64,000 bases of DNA, taken from contig BSBK01003255.1 of the NCBI GenBank assembly GCA_027943335.1, forward strand, positions 512,001 to 576,000, read 5' to 3'. The position numbers and the translations under genes were made by a program. The notes below the pieces were generated by a model, which saw only the letters and a program-made list of their open reading frames with translations, ran no database searches and was not told the origin of the DNA. Shown piece after piece: positions 35,229 to 46,520 of the stretch. The DNA is from Chamaecyparis obtusa. Lineage: Eukaryota; Streptophyta; Pinopsida; Cupressales; Cupressaceae. Numbering within the stretch: the stretch's first letter is position 1; each line of letters opens with the position of its first letter.

Positions 35229-37972
35229 TAGCATGCATAGATTGCAAAATAGGTCACTGAATTGTTGGAAAGATGACTCATTCAAAAGAGTCTCAGTCCA
35301 TGTGTGGTACCATTAGTCTTGGCACCTAAAAAATATGGCAAATGGAGGTTATGCACTGATAGAAGGGCCCTAAACAAAATCACCATAAGGTATAGATTCC
35401 CCATGCCAAGTATTGAGGACCTATTGGATCAACTAGGAGGTGCTTGCTACTTCACCAAGATAGACTTAAAGTATGGATACCATCAAATTAGAATCAAACC
35501 AGGAGATAAAAGGAAAATAGCATTCAAGACTACTAAAGGTTTGTTTGAATGGTTAGTAATGCCCTTTGGATTAAGCAATGCCCCTAGCACTTTTATGAGG
35601 CTTATGAATGAGATATTCATTGATTTTATTGGAAAATTTGTTGTTGTTTACCTTGATGACATAGTAATATTCAGTCATAGCAAGGAAGACCATCTTGATC
35701 ATGTGGAATAGGTACAAAGGAGACTCCATCAACACAAGTTGGTAATCAACTTGGAAAGGTGCATGTTTATGAGGAAGGAACTTGTGTCCCTAGGATTTGT
35801 GATCTCACAAGGTACCCTCAAGATGGATCCTGAGAAGGTAGAAGAAATCATTAATTGGCCTCCACCAAATAACCAAGGTGATGTAAGAAGCTTCCATGGA
35901 CTTGCAACATTCTATAGGAAGTTTATAAAAAATTTCAGTCATGTGTGTGCAACAATGCTTGAAACTATTAAAGGTGGAAAGAAGACTAAATTTGTGTGGA
36001 CAAAGGAAGCCAACGATGCATTCCAATACTTGAAGAATAGAGTCTCCCAATACCCTATCTTGGTCCTCCCTGATTTTAAAAAAGTCTTCACTATGGAGAT
36101 AGATGCAAACAATTTGGCTATAGGTGTAGTCCTAAGCCAAGAAGGCAAGGCAGTTGCTTTCTTCTCAGAGACATTGAATGAGGCTAAAAGAAAGTACTCT
36201 ACCTATGACCTAGAGCTCTATGCCATGATCCAAGCCCTCAAGAAATGGAGGCACTATTTGATACCCAAAGAATTTGTATTATAAACTGACAACCATGCAT
36301 TAAGTTTCTTAAATTCTCAAGAGAAACTCTCTATCAGACATCTGAAATGGGTGGAGCAATTGCAGGCCTATACATTCAGCATCAAGCATAAAAAGGGTGT
36401 AGCAAAAAAAGTTGTTGATGCCCTTAGCAGGATAATTGGTCTGATTAAAGATGTTCAATTACAAAGTGTGGGAATTGAGTCCCTCAAACATTTGTACTCG
36501 GATGACCTTGACTTTGCAGAGATATATCAGATTTGCACAAAGATGGTTGGCAGATACCACACTAATTTTTTTGAATATCTGATTCAGAATGGACTTCTAT
36601 TCAAAGGAGCACAACTATGTATACCAAAGTGCTCAATGAGGAAAAAAATAATAAGAGAGAAGCACTATGGTGGCCTAGGAGGTCACTTTTTCATTGATAA
36701 GACAATAGACATGGTGAAGAGGAGCTATTTTTGGCCTAAGTTGAACAATGATGTCAAAAAGTTTTTAGAGACTTGCATAATCTACCATCAAGCTAAAGGA
36801 ATGACAAAAAATCAAGGGCTCTACCAACCCTTATCAATCCCTTCAAGACCTTGGGAGTCCATCTCAATGGATTTTGTAATGGGACTGCCTAAGCCCAAGC
36901 AAGGATTTGATAGTGTTTTTGTCATAGTGGATAGGTTCAACAAAATGGTTCATTTTGTACCATGCAAAAGCACAAATGATGCATCTCACATAGCCAATCT
37001 TTTCTTCAAAGAAGTGGTCAGAATTCATGGCTTACCTTAGACAATTGTATCTGATAGGGATGTAAATTTCCAAGGACATTTTTGGAGGACACTCTTCAAG
37101 AAGTTGGGAACAAACCTCACCTATAGCTCTACCTATCACCCAAAAATAGATGGGTAGACTGAGGTGGTAAATAGATCCCTAGGAAATCTCCTAAGATGCC
37201 TAACCAAGAAATATTCTCAAAGTTGGGATACACTCCTACCCCAAGTAGAGTTTGCATTTAATGACTCTATAAATAGGTCAACCGGTAAGACTCCATTCCA
37301 AGCAGTATATGGCCTTCACCCCAAAGGACCATTATATCTGATTGAACTACCTTCTAACTTCAAAGTCAGTGCTCAAGGCCAAGAACTAACAGAGCTCATC
37401 ACAAAGGTGCAGCAAGAGGTAAAACAAGCATTACAAAAGTCAAGTTTGAAGTATAAGGAAAGTGCTGACAGAAGAAGAAGAGAGGTCCACTTCAAAGTGG
37501 GAGACAAGGTTTGGGCATTCCTAAGGAAAGAGAGACTACCTAAGGGTAGATAATCCAAACTACAAATGAAGAAAGTAGGCCCATGCAACATACTTAATAA
37601 AATAGGTGAGAATGCCTATGAAATCTCTCTTCCTCCAACCTTGCAAATCTCTCCAATATTCAATGTGGCAGACCTCACACCATACAAAGCTACAACAGGT
37701 TCAATGAATGAGCAAGGTGAGGACACAAACATCAAAGATGAAGACTATATCACAAATCTTCCCCAAAGAAAACCAGTGGAGTTAGAAGAAATTTTGGACA
37801 CAAAGTTATTAAGGTAGAGTAAAACTAAGTACATGTAGTACTTAGTCAAATGGAAGGGACTCCCCAACATAGATGCTACATGGCTGACCGAAGATCAAAT
37901 CAAGCAACATGGGACTTTGGTGGAGAAGTTATCCTCAAGTAGGGACTTAAGTTTTAAAACTCAAGGGGAGTA
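35229..37972 (+). pseudogene. Element 1 RT, RNase H, integrase and chromodomain (second half of polyprotein)
   Basis: One frame throughout. [53 protein letters not shown] and catalytic [11 protein letters not shown] (YLDD near 35649). RNase H: FTMEIDANNLAIGVVLSQ (Asp), then YSTYDLELYAMI (Glu) and YTDN-like text broken by a stop at 36282. Integrase: H-H pair in REKHYGGLGGHF, but CIIYHQAKG shows the second Cys pair damaged (C-x2-H). The DDE residues are in SMDFVMGLP, IVSDRDVNF and the TEVVNRSL glutamate. At 37840-37900 the chromodomain reads YLVKWKGLPNIDATWLTED. Stops: two near 35236 and 35248, then 35709, 36282 (TAA), 37037, about 37154, about 37551 (TAA), 37815 and about 37854; the rest are TAG. 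Confidence 0.9.
37962..37972 (+). promoter_or_regulatory. Polypurine tract of element 1
   Basis: CAAGGGGAGTA directly precedes the 3' LTR (TGGTGTAGGAGC), the usual position of the plus-strand primer. Confidence 0.8.
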
Positions 37973-39524
37973 TGGTGTAGGAGCACCTACTCTAGACTAA
38001 ACAAACAATACTCTTGAGAGTCCCAAGCACATCTACTTTAGTTTAGATTCATTAGTCAGGCACCTAGACCAAGTTGTGACGCCTAGTTCCAGGATTGGCA
38101 CAACTATAAGCCCTTGGCTAACTATGGTCAAAAGTGTTAAATGGGCCTAAAATCATAGGATTTTACTCATTTTCATGTTTTTAATGTTTTAGATCCATGT
38201 TGGATCACTAGGATAGGTTAAGACCAAGTTTGGTCTCCTAGAAAGGAAAAGTTGCAAAAATGTTGTAAAAGTTGCTTAGCAACTTTAACAACTTCTTGCC
38301 AAAAGTTGTAATCATGACCCCAATGGTCAGATGGTTTAAATTTCAGTTTTAACCAATGGGGTAAGACTTCAATAAGCCCTTTTAGGTGGGTGGAAGGTAA
38401 TATGTGTAACTTGGCATTTGAATCAATAAAAAGAACAAACCATTTCTCTGCAATTTTCAGGAACAATGCCCTAGTATGGATGGGTATAGGCTAGTGTGCA
38501 TGAATCAATAAGACCAAAATATTTTTCATCCAATCTACTTCCTTTTGCAATTTGATTCATGCTCTAATTCATCCTAGTTTAAGATATATCAGGGTTTCTT
38601 GTGTGCTTGCCTAGATTGAAGGTCTCCAGCAGGATTTCTGATAGGGTTTGATCTTTTGACCCAATTCCACCATGGGAATCTAATGCCCCTTGGTGGAATT
38701 AGACCTTTTTTTATGCACTTTTACAATATGCAAGTTAGAGGTGGAGTTTTGCAGGGAGTTGGTTTTGCCACAAAGCCCTAGGTGTACATCTCTATGTGTG
38801 CACCAGTTTGTGACTTAGGAAAGTCACCATAGACTTTGGTTGGGGATTCATCAAGACTCCAAAAATGGGATTATAAGGTATTTTTTATATCCACACATGC
38901 CTCCATACTTAGTTTGTGCATTGGCTTAGGAGAAAGAGCACTTGTAGTGCAGTTGGAGACCTAATTAGGCTTATTAGCCCGGTCTAACATTGTAACATCA
39001 GTGACTTCTTCTTGTATCCACTCCTTGGTGCTTGGATATGTTTTATAAACCCAAAAAGGGTATCAAAATCCATAACCAATTCATTATCTCATTTGGGAAC
39101 ATTTTGACTTATGTTCAGATTGCCTTCTAGGAAGGGCTACAAGCCAAATCCTTGGTTAATGAAGCAACCTAGTGTTATGGGTGGCTTGTAAGTGAAAGAA
39201 CCATTGGAACTAAAGTAATATGACCTATATAGGCTAGATCAATTATTTTAGGCCACCCCCTAGTCTTATAAGTCACTTCATGGGGTTTGGTTGCCTATTG
39301 GGGTAAGGAGACCTCTTAGTAACTTCTCAATTGTTGGTGTTTTAGACTTGGCATAGCCTAGTGATTAGGTTTCCTTGGGTTATTGGGTTGTGATAACCAT
39401 TTCCCCTAGTCCTTACCATACTTTTGATAATTATTGGGCACTTGGATCCCTATTTAGGTAGTTGAGACCTTGAAACTCACCAATTGCTCACTGTTTGAAG
39501 GCTTCTGCTTGCCACTTTGCATCA
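37973..39524 (+). repeat. 3' LTR of element 1
   Basis: Collinear with 8161-9711 with scattered substitutions and few indels. It ends TTTGCATCA, followed by CTAAT, the right target duplication. Confidence 0.92.
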
Positions 39525-39529
39525 CTAAT

Positions 39530-40230
39530 GCATTATAAAAACACTGTCTTTAAGGCCACTTGACCATTATTTTTTCAATAAGGTTCTTGTGATTGTCACT
39601 TGATGTCCTTTTGGCCTCTAATTTTCCCCATATGATACTTTCACTATGTTCCTATTAGGTATCTTTTTTTGGTCTTTATGACAATCATTTACAAACTCAC
39701 CATGCCATTCATGATGAAAAAATAATAAAATGATGCCTCTGTATGATGGTTCTTGTCATCCCTCTCTAAAATGTGACCCCTCTATCAAAACAAGACTCCA
39801 TCTCTATTCTTGAAAACATGCCTTCATCATTTCTTGGGACAACGCTTTAACATAGTTCCTAGATAATTATGACTGATTTTTTTATGGCCTTCGACCGATC
39901 TCATTGACTTTTCTACATAAAAAATGGTGAACAACTCATCTTCCTCATGGATCGTATCATTTCATTGTTTTGTATCAATGTTTGTTCACCATTGACTTTG
40001 TATAGAAAAACGCTTGAGCAATCACTATTTTTCACTTCCATTACATCTTTGTCCTGCATTCATTATTATTGCAACATTACTTACTACTGTTCTTACTGCA
40101 CTCTTCACATTCTAAAAAAAATCATTATTTTATAACCTTGAGCACATATTTTTTCTTTGATTGTGAATACCACAATGTTCTTTGATAGTGTACACATCAC
40201 TATTTTTTGAAACCTCTTTGTTCATTGTCA
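39530..40230. other. Pre-insertion sequence between element 1 and the 3.8-kb LTR-like unit
   Basis: About 700 bp of AT-rich sequence with no open frame of note. It carries words such as CACTGTC and TCATTATTATTGC, and its character matches 7900-8155 and 44024-44593. These may be pieces of one older host stretch, possibly a long intron or the upstream flank of the gene at 60049. Confidence 0.35.
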
Positions 40231-41712
40231 ATCCATGTAATGTCCCTGCCAGGGAACCCATAAGGAATTAGGTCTTATGACCAAAAATTGCAACTAACAA
40301 ATATTTTTCCTAACATTACATCATTACTACTTCACATTTACATTCCTTAAGGTTCCCTTAATGAGTTCATTCACTTAATTGAATTTCATTTCCTTTCTTT
40401 ACTTTCACATTTTAGAACTTAAGAGATAGGGTAAGAAAATTACATTTCACTTGCAAACATATTTCTTACTTTATATACTAATTTCATTTCTCCTTCCTAC
40501 ACATTGAATAACTATTCCTTACAAAATTACATCTTAGCATAATAAACATTTTCTTTCATTGCAACATAGGAGAGATAGAAAAGATCATTCGACATTACAT
40601 TATACATTTACAACTTTAATCTTTCAAATAACAACCCTTGAAACAAAGCCTAGAACTATCCCTCCCAATTACATTTCTTTTCTTTTCAATTACATCTTTC
40701 TGATAATAGATGTTATAATAATAGGTACATGAATGGTCCAAAGGCATTACAACATATCTTTTCATCTTTCCTTTCAAAAATACATAATACAAAATACAAA
40801 TATTTGCATCAATACATAAATTTGAACGCATCCAAGTCACGAACCATGAAAAGGACCTCGAAAGGTTTTTGCCACCCAACCATGTGAAACTAGTGGAGTT
40901 GCACCCCCCATGCTAGGAGATAGAACCAAGATACTCACAAGACCCTAAGAAATCTAAGGCTCAGAAGATAAAGAAATCCAAGACTCAAAAAAAACATTGA
41001 ATATCATCATACTATAACATAGAGGTCAAGGTTCTAGGATACCACCTAAGTGAGTGTCATCACACAACCTATATATTGGGATCCTTCCTGGCAACCATGT
41101 AACCCCAGTCCCCCCTTTATGAATAGGGATCCATCCTAGTAGTTATCCCTAGTCCTGGTACTCCAATCAGGTCTATGTGGCCATTATTATATTCTCTTTA
41201 TTTATCTTTTGAATCCCCCCTTCCCAGGTTAATTTTTAAGGTTATCACTTTTTACAAACCCACCCATAGGATCATCTGGAAACCACTTTAGGGTTCCAAC
41301 ACCTATGGTGAGCCACTCACTTAAGGTTCCTATCCCCTTACCCCACACACGCACAAGGCATGAACACCTCAAGTAATCCCAAAATGATCCATCTCATAGG
41401 TCTAGGGAACCCTCTGATACACTCAGGCCACCCGAACAAGTTCTAACCTTATATTATGGACTCTACCAAAATCCAAGTATGAACAAAAGATTAAACTCAA
41501 AACCATGTATAGAAATTCATTAAACACAACATAAAACTTCCCACATGCATTGACACAACATTCCATAGCTTATTTCAAAAATCTAGGAAAAAGTCTCATG
41601 TGCCTGAAATTTGGCTAAGTCTAAATTTTTAAGAAATCTCAAAATTAGAAATTGTATCTTAACTCCCATGAATCTGAAACCTTTCCCAATCATCTCAGAA
41701 GGTACTTAAACC

Positions 41713-41780
41713 CTTTATACAAGTATAACTTAAAGTATAAGAAAGTACTTCTTATACTTAAATGTTATACTTGTATAAAG
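41713..41780. repeat. Near-perfect 68-bp palindrome
   Basis: CTTTATACAAGTATAAC (41713-41729) pairs perfectly with GTTATACTTGTATAAAG (41764-41780), and inside it AAGTATAAGAA is mirrored by TTCTTATACTT. The transcript would fold into one long hairpin with a very small loop. Confidence 0.85.
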
Positions 41781-41790
41781 CCTATTTTCC

Positions 41791-42055
41791 TCGATTAACA
41801 CTGATTTGCTTGGTTGATATAGTCTTCTCGATTGATACTAGTCTGGTCGATTAACACTATTATGGTCGGTTGACACTGCTATGGTCGGTTGACACTGCTA
41901 TGGTTGGTTAACACTGTCTTGGTTGGTTAACACTGTCTTGGTTGGTTAACCCTATCTTTGTCGGTTAACACTAAACCAACCTGGCTTGGTTAATACTAGA
42001 CCGACCTTGCTAGGTTACCACTAAACTAACCTGGCTCGGTTAACACTAAATCGAT
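41791..42055. repeat. Degenerate tandem repeat, unit about 20 bp (GGTTGGTTAACACTGTCTT type)
   Basis: About a dozen copies of [T/C]GGTTGGTTAACACTGTC with substitutions and small length changes; TCGGTTGACACTGCTATGG is a variant found in consecutive copies at 41864-41900. It lies next to the 68-bp palindrome. Confidence 0.8.
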
Positions 42056-43070
42056 AGAAACTACAAATTACAACTGTTAACACTGTCTTGCAGGTAAAAT
42101 TGGGCATTATGGGGACTATGGTTGCCTAATCTGAGCATGACCCATTTGAGATCTCCCAATTTCCCTTCAAAAATAGCTCATCAATCCATCCTATCTATCT
42201 AACAAATCTATTCTAGATCTGGACAAGAAAAGTGGTGCACAAATCGACATGGACTAGTAAGGTTGAAATAACAGTTCTAAATTCTAGAAGCACTCATGAA
42301 TATTCTGGAAAGAAGGAAGATAAAAAGGAGAATACTAAGGATCGTACAAACCAAATTAATCGAAATAAAAGCATCAATTTCATAGAGAAGTCTGCAAGAG
42401 GAAAATAGTAAGAAAATGACTGCATTTCAATCCTACGCCTTCATGACCCTTCCTATTTCTTACTAGATTTCCCTATTTCATTCAACTCTAGATAAACTCA
42501 TCCTTCCACATGAACATAAACAAAAACTATATAATCATACAAAGTTTTATTATCATATCATAACAAACACATTCACACACAAAGAGGAAGAATGGAGATT
42601 CTTCCCAGTTTAGACCCTACCTTTGGTCTTGTGGAGAATCCTTTTCCCTTGATTGGATAATCTCTGCAAAAATTCAATCCTTGAGTAGATATCCTTCTAG
42701 AAATATTCCTCCAACAATCAACTCCCAGTAATCCAAAAACTCTCAAACTAACATAAACTTTCACCAAAAATTTCCGGAAAAATCAATTATAGACAACTCA
42801 AAAGAAAACAAATCCTCCAAAAATTAACATCTTCCCACACACAAAAATCTTCAAATATTTATCCCCCAACTATGTGGTTGGAGGTGTTGCTTTACAGGAA
42901 GCAACTTCTCCAACTTCCATAGTTGGTTGGAGGAACGACCAAATAATTTCCCGTAAAGACTTAATCAAGGTTTTTAATAAATTTAATTATAATATCTTTT
43001 AAATGAAAGCATAACAAGAATAATAGACAAATACCTTTCAAGAAAAACACATAGCACAATAGGAAAACAA

Positions 43071-43113
43071 GTGGCCTAACTTCTAGGAGGTCTGGAGTTC
43101 AACTCCCTCCTAG
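43071..43113 (+). other. Palindromic tRNA-T-arm-like sequence (weak)
   Basis: GTGGCCTAACT resembles a pol III A box, and GTTCAACTC (43097-43105) fits the B-box consensus GWTCRANNC about 25 bp later. CTAGGAGG..CCTCCTAG brackets GGAGTTCAACTCC, so it is also a simple nested palindrome. No complete tRNA fold is seen; a decayed SINE head is possible. Confidence 0.2.
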
Positions 43114-44023
43114 ATAGCCAATTCTACTACAAAGGCCATTTTCCTTTAATTATTATTATTTTTACTTTTTATTTAATATATTCATTAAATATGCTATATT
43201 TATCTCACTTTATTTACTTATTATAAATAACATACCATCTACACAATTAATGAAAAAATAAAATTATTATTATTTATATAAACATGGATATATGCGTGTG
43301 CACCCACATATACACATACCTATATAAAATACAAACAATTATAACATAATTATTTATTATACATATAAACAGATTAATTCTAACTCATAACATAAACTCA
43401 AACCAACATCAAATCAAGTCCATCACATAAACTACATTCCACTTCCCAACTAGGATCACTTCCTAAACAAAATTCTAGGTCCATGGGTAACTTCGAGAGT
43501 AACTTGGTTAAATCTCCACACATCAACAGTTTGAGGATTTTGAAGGCACACTCAGACCTGTGTAGCTAGGTGGAGATGATGCCTGGTACCTACATCCTAC
43601 ATCACCAACTGATATGCATATACAAATATATAAATATAAACAGACAGTGGCAAACAAGGAGGGAGAGTGCGACATCATGTGAATCTCCCATGGGAGTAAC
43701 TACGACTACCCTCCTCATCCTACACTCACATCAACCAGTGAACATTAAACCATAATAGGGTCAGTAGGGTTAGATCATAATAAAACATCATAACACAAAT
43801 CAATGTAAAACATTTTACTGATAGTTCATTTCTAGCCATTCATCATTAAATTATAAGTCATTTAATATTTCTTAATGAACTGTAGTAACCAAATATATGT
43901 ACTCAAATGTCTCATAAAATGCTAACTAAATAATAATCATAGTCCATCATAAAATCCAAAGTGTCAAAGCAATAGTCCTATTAGTCTAACATAGGAAGAT
44001 GCTAGGGTGGGCATTACAATCCA

Positions 44024-44593
44024 TCTATAAACACTGATTTGTTTGTATATGTCACTGTCCTTTAGACATTGAACACCACAACTTCTATACAATGAGAATT
44101 GTCTTCATAGCACTAATTTTGTCAGTTTGGCTGCTCTTTCTTGTTACTTAATAACAATGATTTATTTTTACTTCAATCATTTTGACAGTCATGACCCTTA
44201 TTGATACCCCTATGACAAGGAATGGCACTACTTTGTGACCCTGTTCACTTCCCTTAATTCATTTATTGGTTGCATTGAACAATATTTGGCCCAATCATGC
44301 ACTATAGTAGCAAAAATACTATTTTGATCTTTCTTGCTTTGTCAATAATAGTGTTTTTTTCTTTGAATCATTGTCTTAATTGTTTCATAAATGTATCCCT
44401 TTGACTTAGGGGATGAGTTTCTTGTCCTTTTGACAGTGACTATCAATTCTCAACTAATGAAAATTTAAACAGCTAATTAATGAATGGTCTCGTATTATTA
44501 CCTTTTTAGTTTTTAAAGCACTATGTCATGTTTTAATATTGTGTAGTTTTTTTCTTATGTCAAAGTATTCTTTTACTATAAGAACATAATTTA
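44024..44593. other. Pre-insertion sequence left of element 4
   Basis: AT-rich sequence of the same character as 39530-40230, apparently its continuation once the 3.8-kb unit is removed. No gene, repeat array or RNA signal recognised. Confidence 0.35.
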
Positions 44594-44598
44594 TGAAC

Positions 44599-46054
44599 TG
44601 TAGACACCGAAAAATCCTTCAGAAAATAAATTATTTTTGTTTTCTGAAAATCCTTGATGACATCATCATTTATTAATTAATTAATTATTTAATTAATTAA
44701 TTTATTTTTATGGCATTAAATCCCTCTCTCTTAATTAAAAATCTTTAATTAAGGAATCTAGCCTAAAAATGTCATTTGGACATTATCCCTAATTTATTAA
44801 TTATTTAATTAATAAATTGACCAAAAACTTCAAAAATAAATTAATTTATTTTTAATTTATTTTTTATCCCAAACTTGGCCAATTTCCTTAAGACCACTAA
44901 CCTCTTCCAAAATCTTCTAATCCCTTCTTAATTTCGATTAAAAGGCTAATCCCATCTTTTCTAACCCTAATCCCAAGGTTAAATATTTAATTAAGGTTAA
45001 ATATTTAATTTTCATATTTATTGAAAATATTTTAATAAATATTCCTAAAACTTAAGCTTTTGGAATGAATAACTTTTATTCCATGAAACTAAGGAGAAAT
45101 CTAGACTCTTCTAGAATCTTCTCAAATCCACCCTCTTCACCCATCCTAATCCTATTTTTGTCCTAATCTAATCCTAATCCTACCCTTAAACCTTTGTGCA
45201 ATCCTAACCAAGCTTAAGACTTTCCTAAACCAAAGCAAAGTCTTTCCTTCCAAATATCTCAACCACAAAGCATTTATTGCTTCCCCAAAGTCTTCAAAGC
45301 CTCTTAAAGCCCATTCATTTCTCTTACAAGCATTTATTTGGAGAGTTATGAGCTTGGAGCCCCTTTTGTTGACTCCTCTTTGCCCTTCCCTTCATCCACT
45401 CACCTTGTGGCATGTGTCACCTCCTGATTGGCTGAGAACTAGCATAATCCATGTGCTTCCCTTTGAGTGAATCTTGGCCTCTCTTAAGGATTTCAATCCT
45501 GGCCATTCTTTCCTCCTACCCCAAGCCTTTAGAAATCCTATAAATACCCTCACTTCCTAAGGCAAATCATCTCTCAACTCTCAAACTCAATAGCAAAGTT
45601 ATAATGCCATTTTCATTCTAGCATAAGCATAAACTCATCATTTTAGATCATTTTCAAGCTTAAATCACATCTAAATTAGCTTAAATTGGATTAACATAGA
45701 TTCATTTCTTGTTTTAATCTTAGTTCTTTCATTTAGCTTTGCATTTTTGTGTGTTTTTGAGGCCTTTTGAGGCAAAATAGGTTCCTCATACCTATTTTGT
45801 GTCATTTTGGGTCTTCATTAACCTCAAAATCATCATTTATCTTGCATGCTCCAAGTGCTTGAGTTTGCACACCCACATCCATTTATATCTAAGCATATCA
45901 AACGGTGCATGGGCGCATCCGTTTTAGGCTTAAACTGAGGTGGCTTTGATTTTAGTTTGTTTACCATTAAATTTGATTTGATTATATGCTATGACATTTG
46001 TTTGTCTTTGGCCTTCAAAACAGGTTTAGGTGCACTCTCAAATCCTAGTCTACA
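44599..46054 (+). repeat. 5' LTR of element 4
   Basis: Runs TGTAGACACC to CTAGTCTACA, an inverted TGTAGAC/GTCTACA pair. It holds TTAATTAA-rich sequence (44680-44830), a TATA box at 45538 and poly-pyrimidine leader-like sequence after it. Nearly identical to 58526-59981. Confidence 0.95.
45538..45547 (+). promoter_or_regulatory. TATA box of element 4 LTR
   Basis: CTATAAATAC followed about 30 bp later by CTCTCAACTCTCAAACTC, a good plant core promoter with a pyrimidine-rich start region. The 3' LTR has the same box at 59465-59474, pointing toward the hydratase-like exons at 60049. Confidence 0.7.
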
Positions 46055-46057
46055 TTC

Positions 46058-46075
46058 TGGCACGTCCGGTGGGAC
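46058..46075 (+). promoter_or_regulatory. Primer-binding site of element 4
   Basis: TGGCACGTCCGGTGGGAC starts three bases after the LTR. The shape is that of Tat-type primer sites in plants, with the likely original CGCCC changed to CGTCC. The primer tRNA is not assigned. Confidence 0.8.
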
Positions 46076-46130
46076 TCAAACCACAATCATTTTGATGAAA
46101 TTATACTTTATATGCTTGTATTTTGCAGGA

Positions 46131-46520
46131 AATAAAAGAAATGTCGCCTTCATGAAAAGAAATGACGCCTACAGTAATTAAATGTCGCCTTCAAACAAAG
46201 AAATGTCACCTTCATCAAAAGAAATGTCTCCTACAAACAATCCAGTCACGCCTTCATGCAATTAAATCACGCCTTTGAGGAAAGAAATGACGCCTATGAG
46301 CTCTATTTTCACGCCTGCATAACTAAGATTTTCCCATGATCGATAACTTCTGTTTCGTCCCAGAATTCTCTTCTATCGCCTATATGTAATGAAATCACGC
46401 CTGTGATGAAAGAAATCATGCCTCTGCATTTTTATCTGTCACCTTTTGAGGTACAGAATGTCGCCTGTAAAAATGAAGTGTCACCTCTGTACTTTCCAGC
46501 GTTGCTTATAAGCTAGACAG
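46131..46520 (+). repeat. Leader repeat array of element 4: AAATGTCGCCTTCA-type words
   Basis: About 20 irregularly spaced copies of [A]AATGTCGCCT or AATCACGCCT followed by TTCA/ACAG/ATGA, mixed with GAAAAGAAA spacers. Spacing varies from about 15 to 40 bp. It starts about 75 bp after the LTR in the untranslated leader. Confidence 0.85.

Larger units (their letters stand above)
8161..39524 (+). mobile_element. Element 1: Ty3/gypsy chromovirus LTR retrotransposon, split by elements 2 and 3
   Basis: Two LTRs (8161-9711 and 37973-39524; 1551 and 1552 bp) begin TGGTG[C/T]AGGAGC and end ATCA. Flanks are GTAAT (8156-8160) and CTAAT (39525-39529), a 5-bp duplication with one mismatch. The order is LTR, initiator-Met-type primer site, gag with CCHC, protease, RT, RNase H, integrase, chromodomain, polypurine tract, LTR. 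A C-terminal chromodomain defines chromoviruses. The body is cut at 11573/35229 by element 2 within the start of RT. Own length without inserts is about 7.7 kb. It is the oldest member of the nest and carries many stops. Confidence 0.9.
40236..44018. mobile_element. 3.8-kb non-coding LTR-like unit (probable very long solo LTR) with ATCCA duplication
   Basis: It begins TGTAATGTCCC and ends GGGCATTACA: the TGTAATG/CATTACA ends are perfect inverted 7-mers starting TG and ending CA. ATCCA stands on both sides (40231-40235 and 44019-44023). No internal pair of direct repeats, primer site or coding region is seen in 3783 bp, so a solo LTR is the simplest reading; a large non-autonomous retroelement is possible. 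It contains a 68-bp palindrome (41713-41780) and a tandem repeat (41791-42055). Strand is not determined. Confidence 0.72.

Noticed and set aside
43058..43120. tRNA gene
   Set aside because: Only A- and B-box-like strings and a palindrome; no acceptor stem, anticodon arm or terminator.
44660..44850. TTAATTAA-rich palindromes as a replication or recombination signal
   Set aside because: Simple AT-rich sequence duplicated in both LTRs of element 4; nothing specific.
46131..46520. CRISPR-like array
   Set aside because: Words are short and degenerate, spacing is irregular, no cas genes, and the context is a plant retrotransposon leader.
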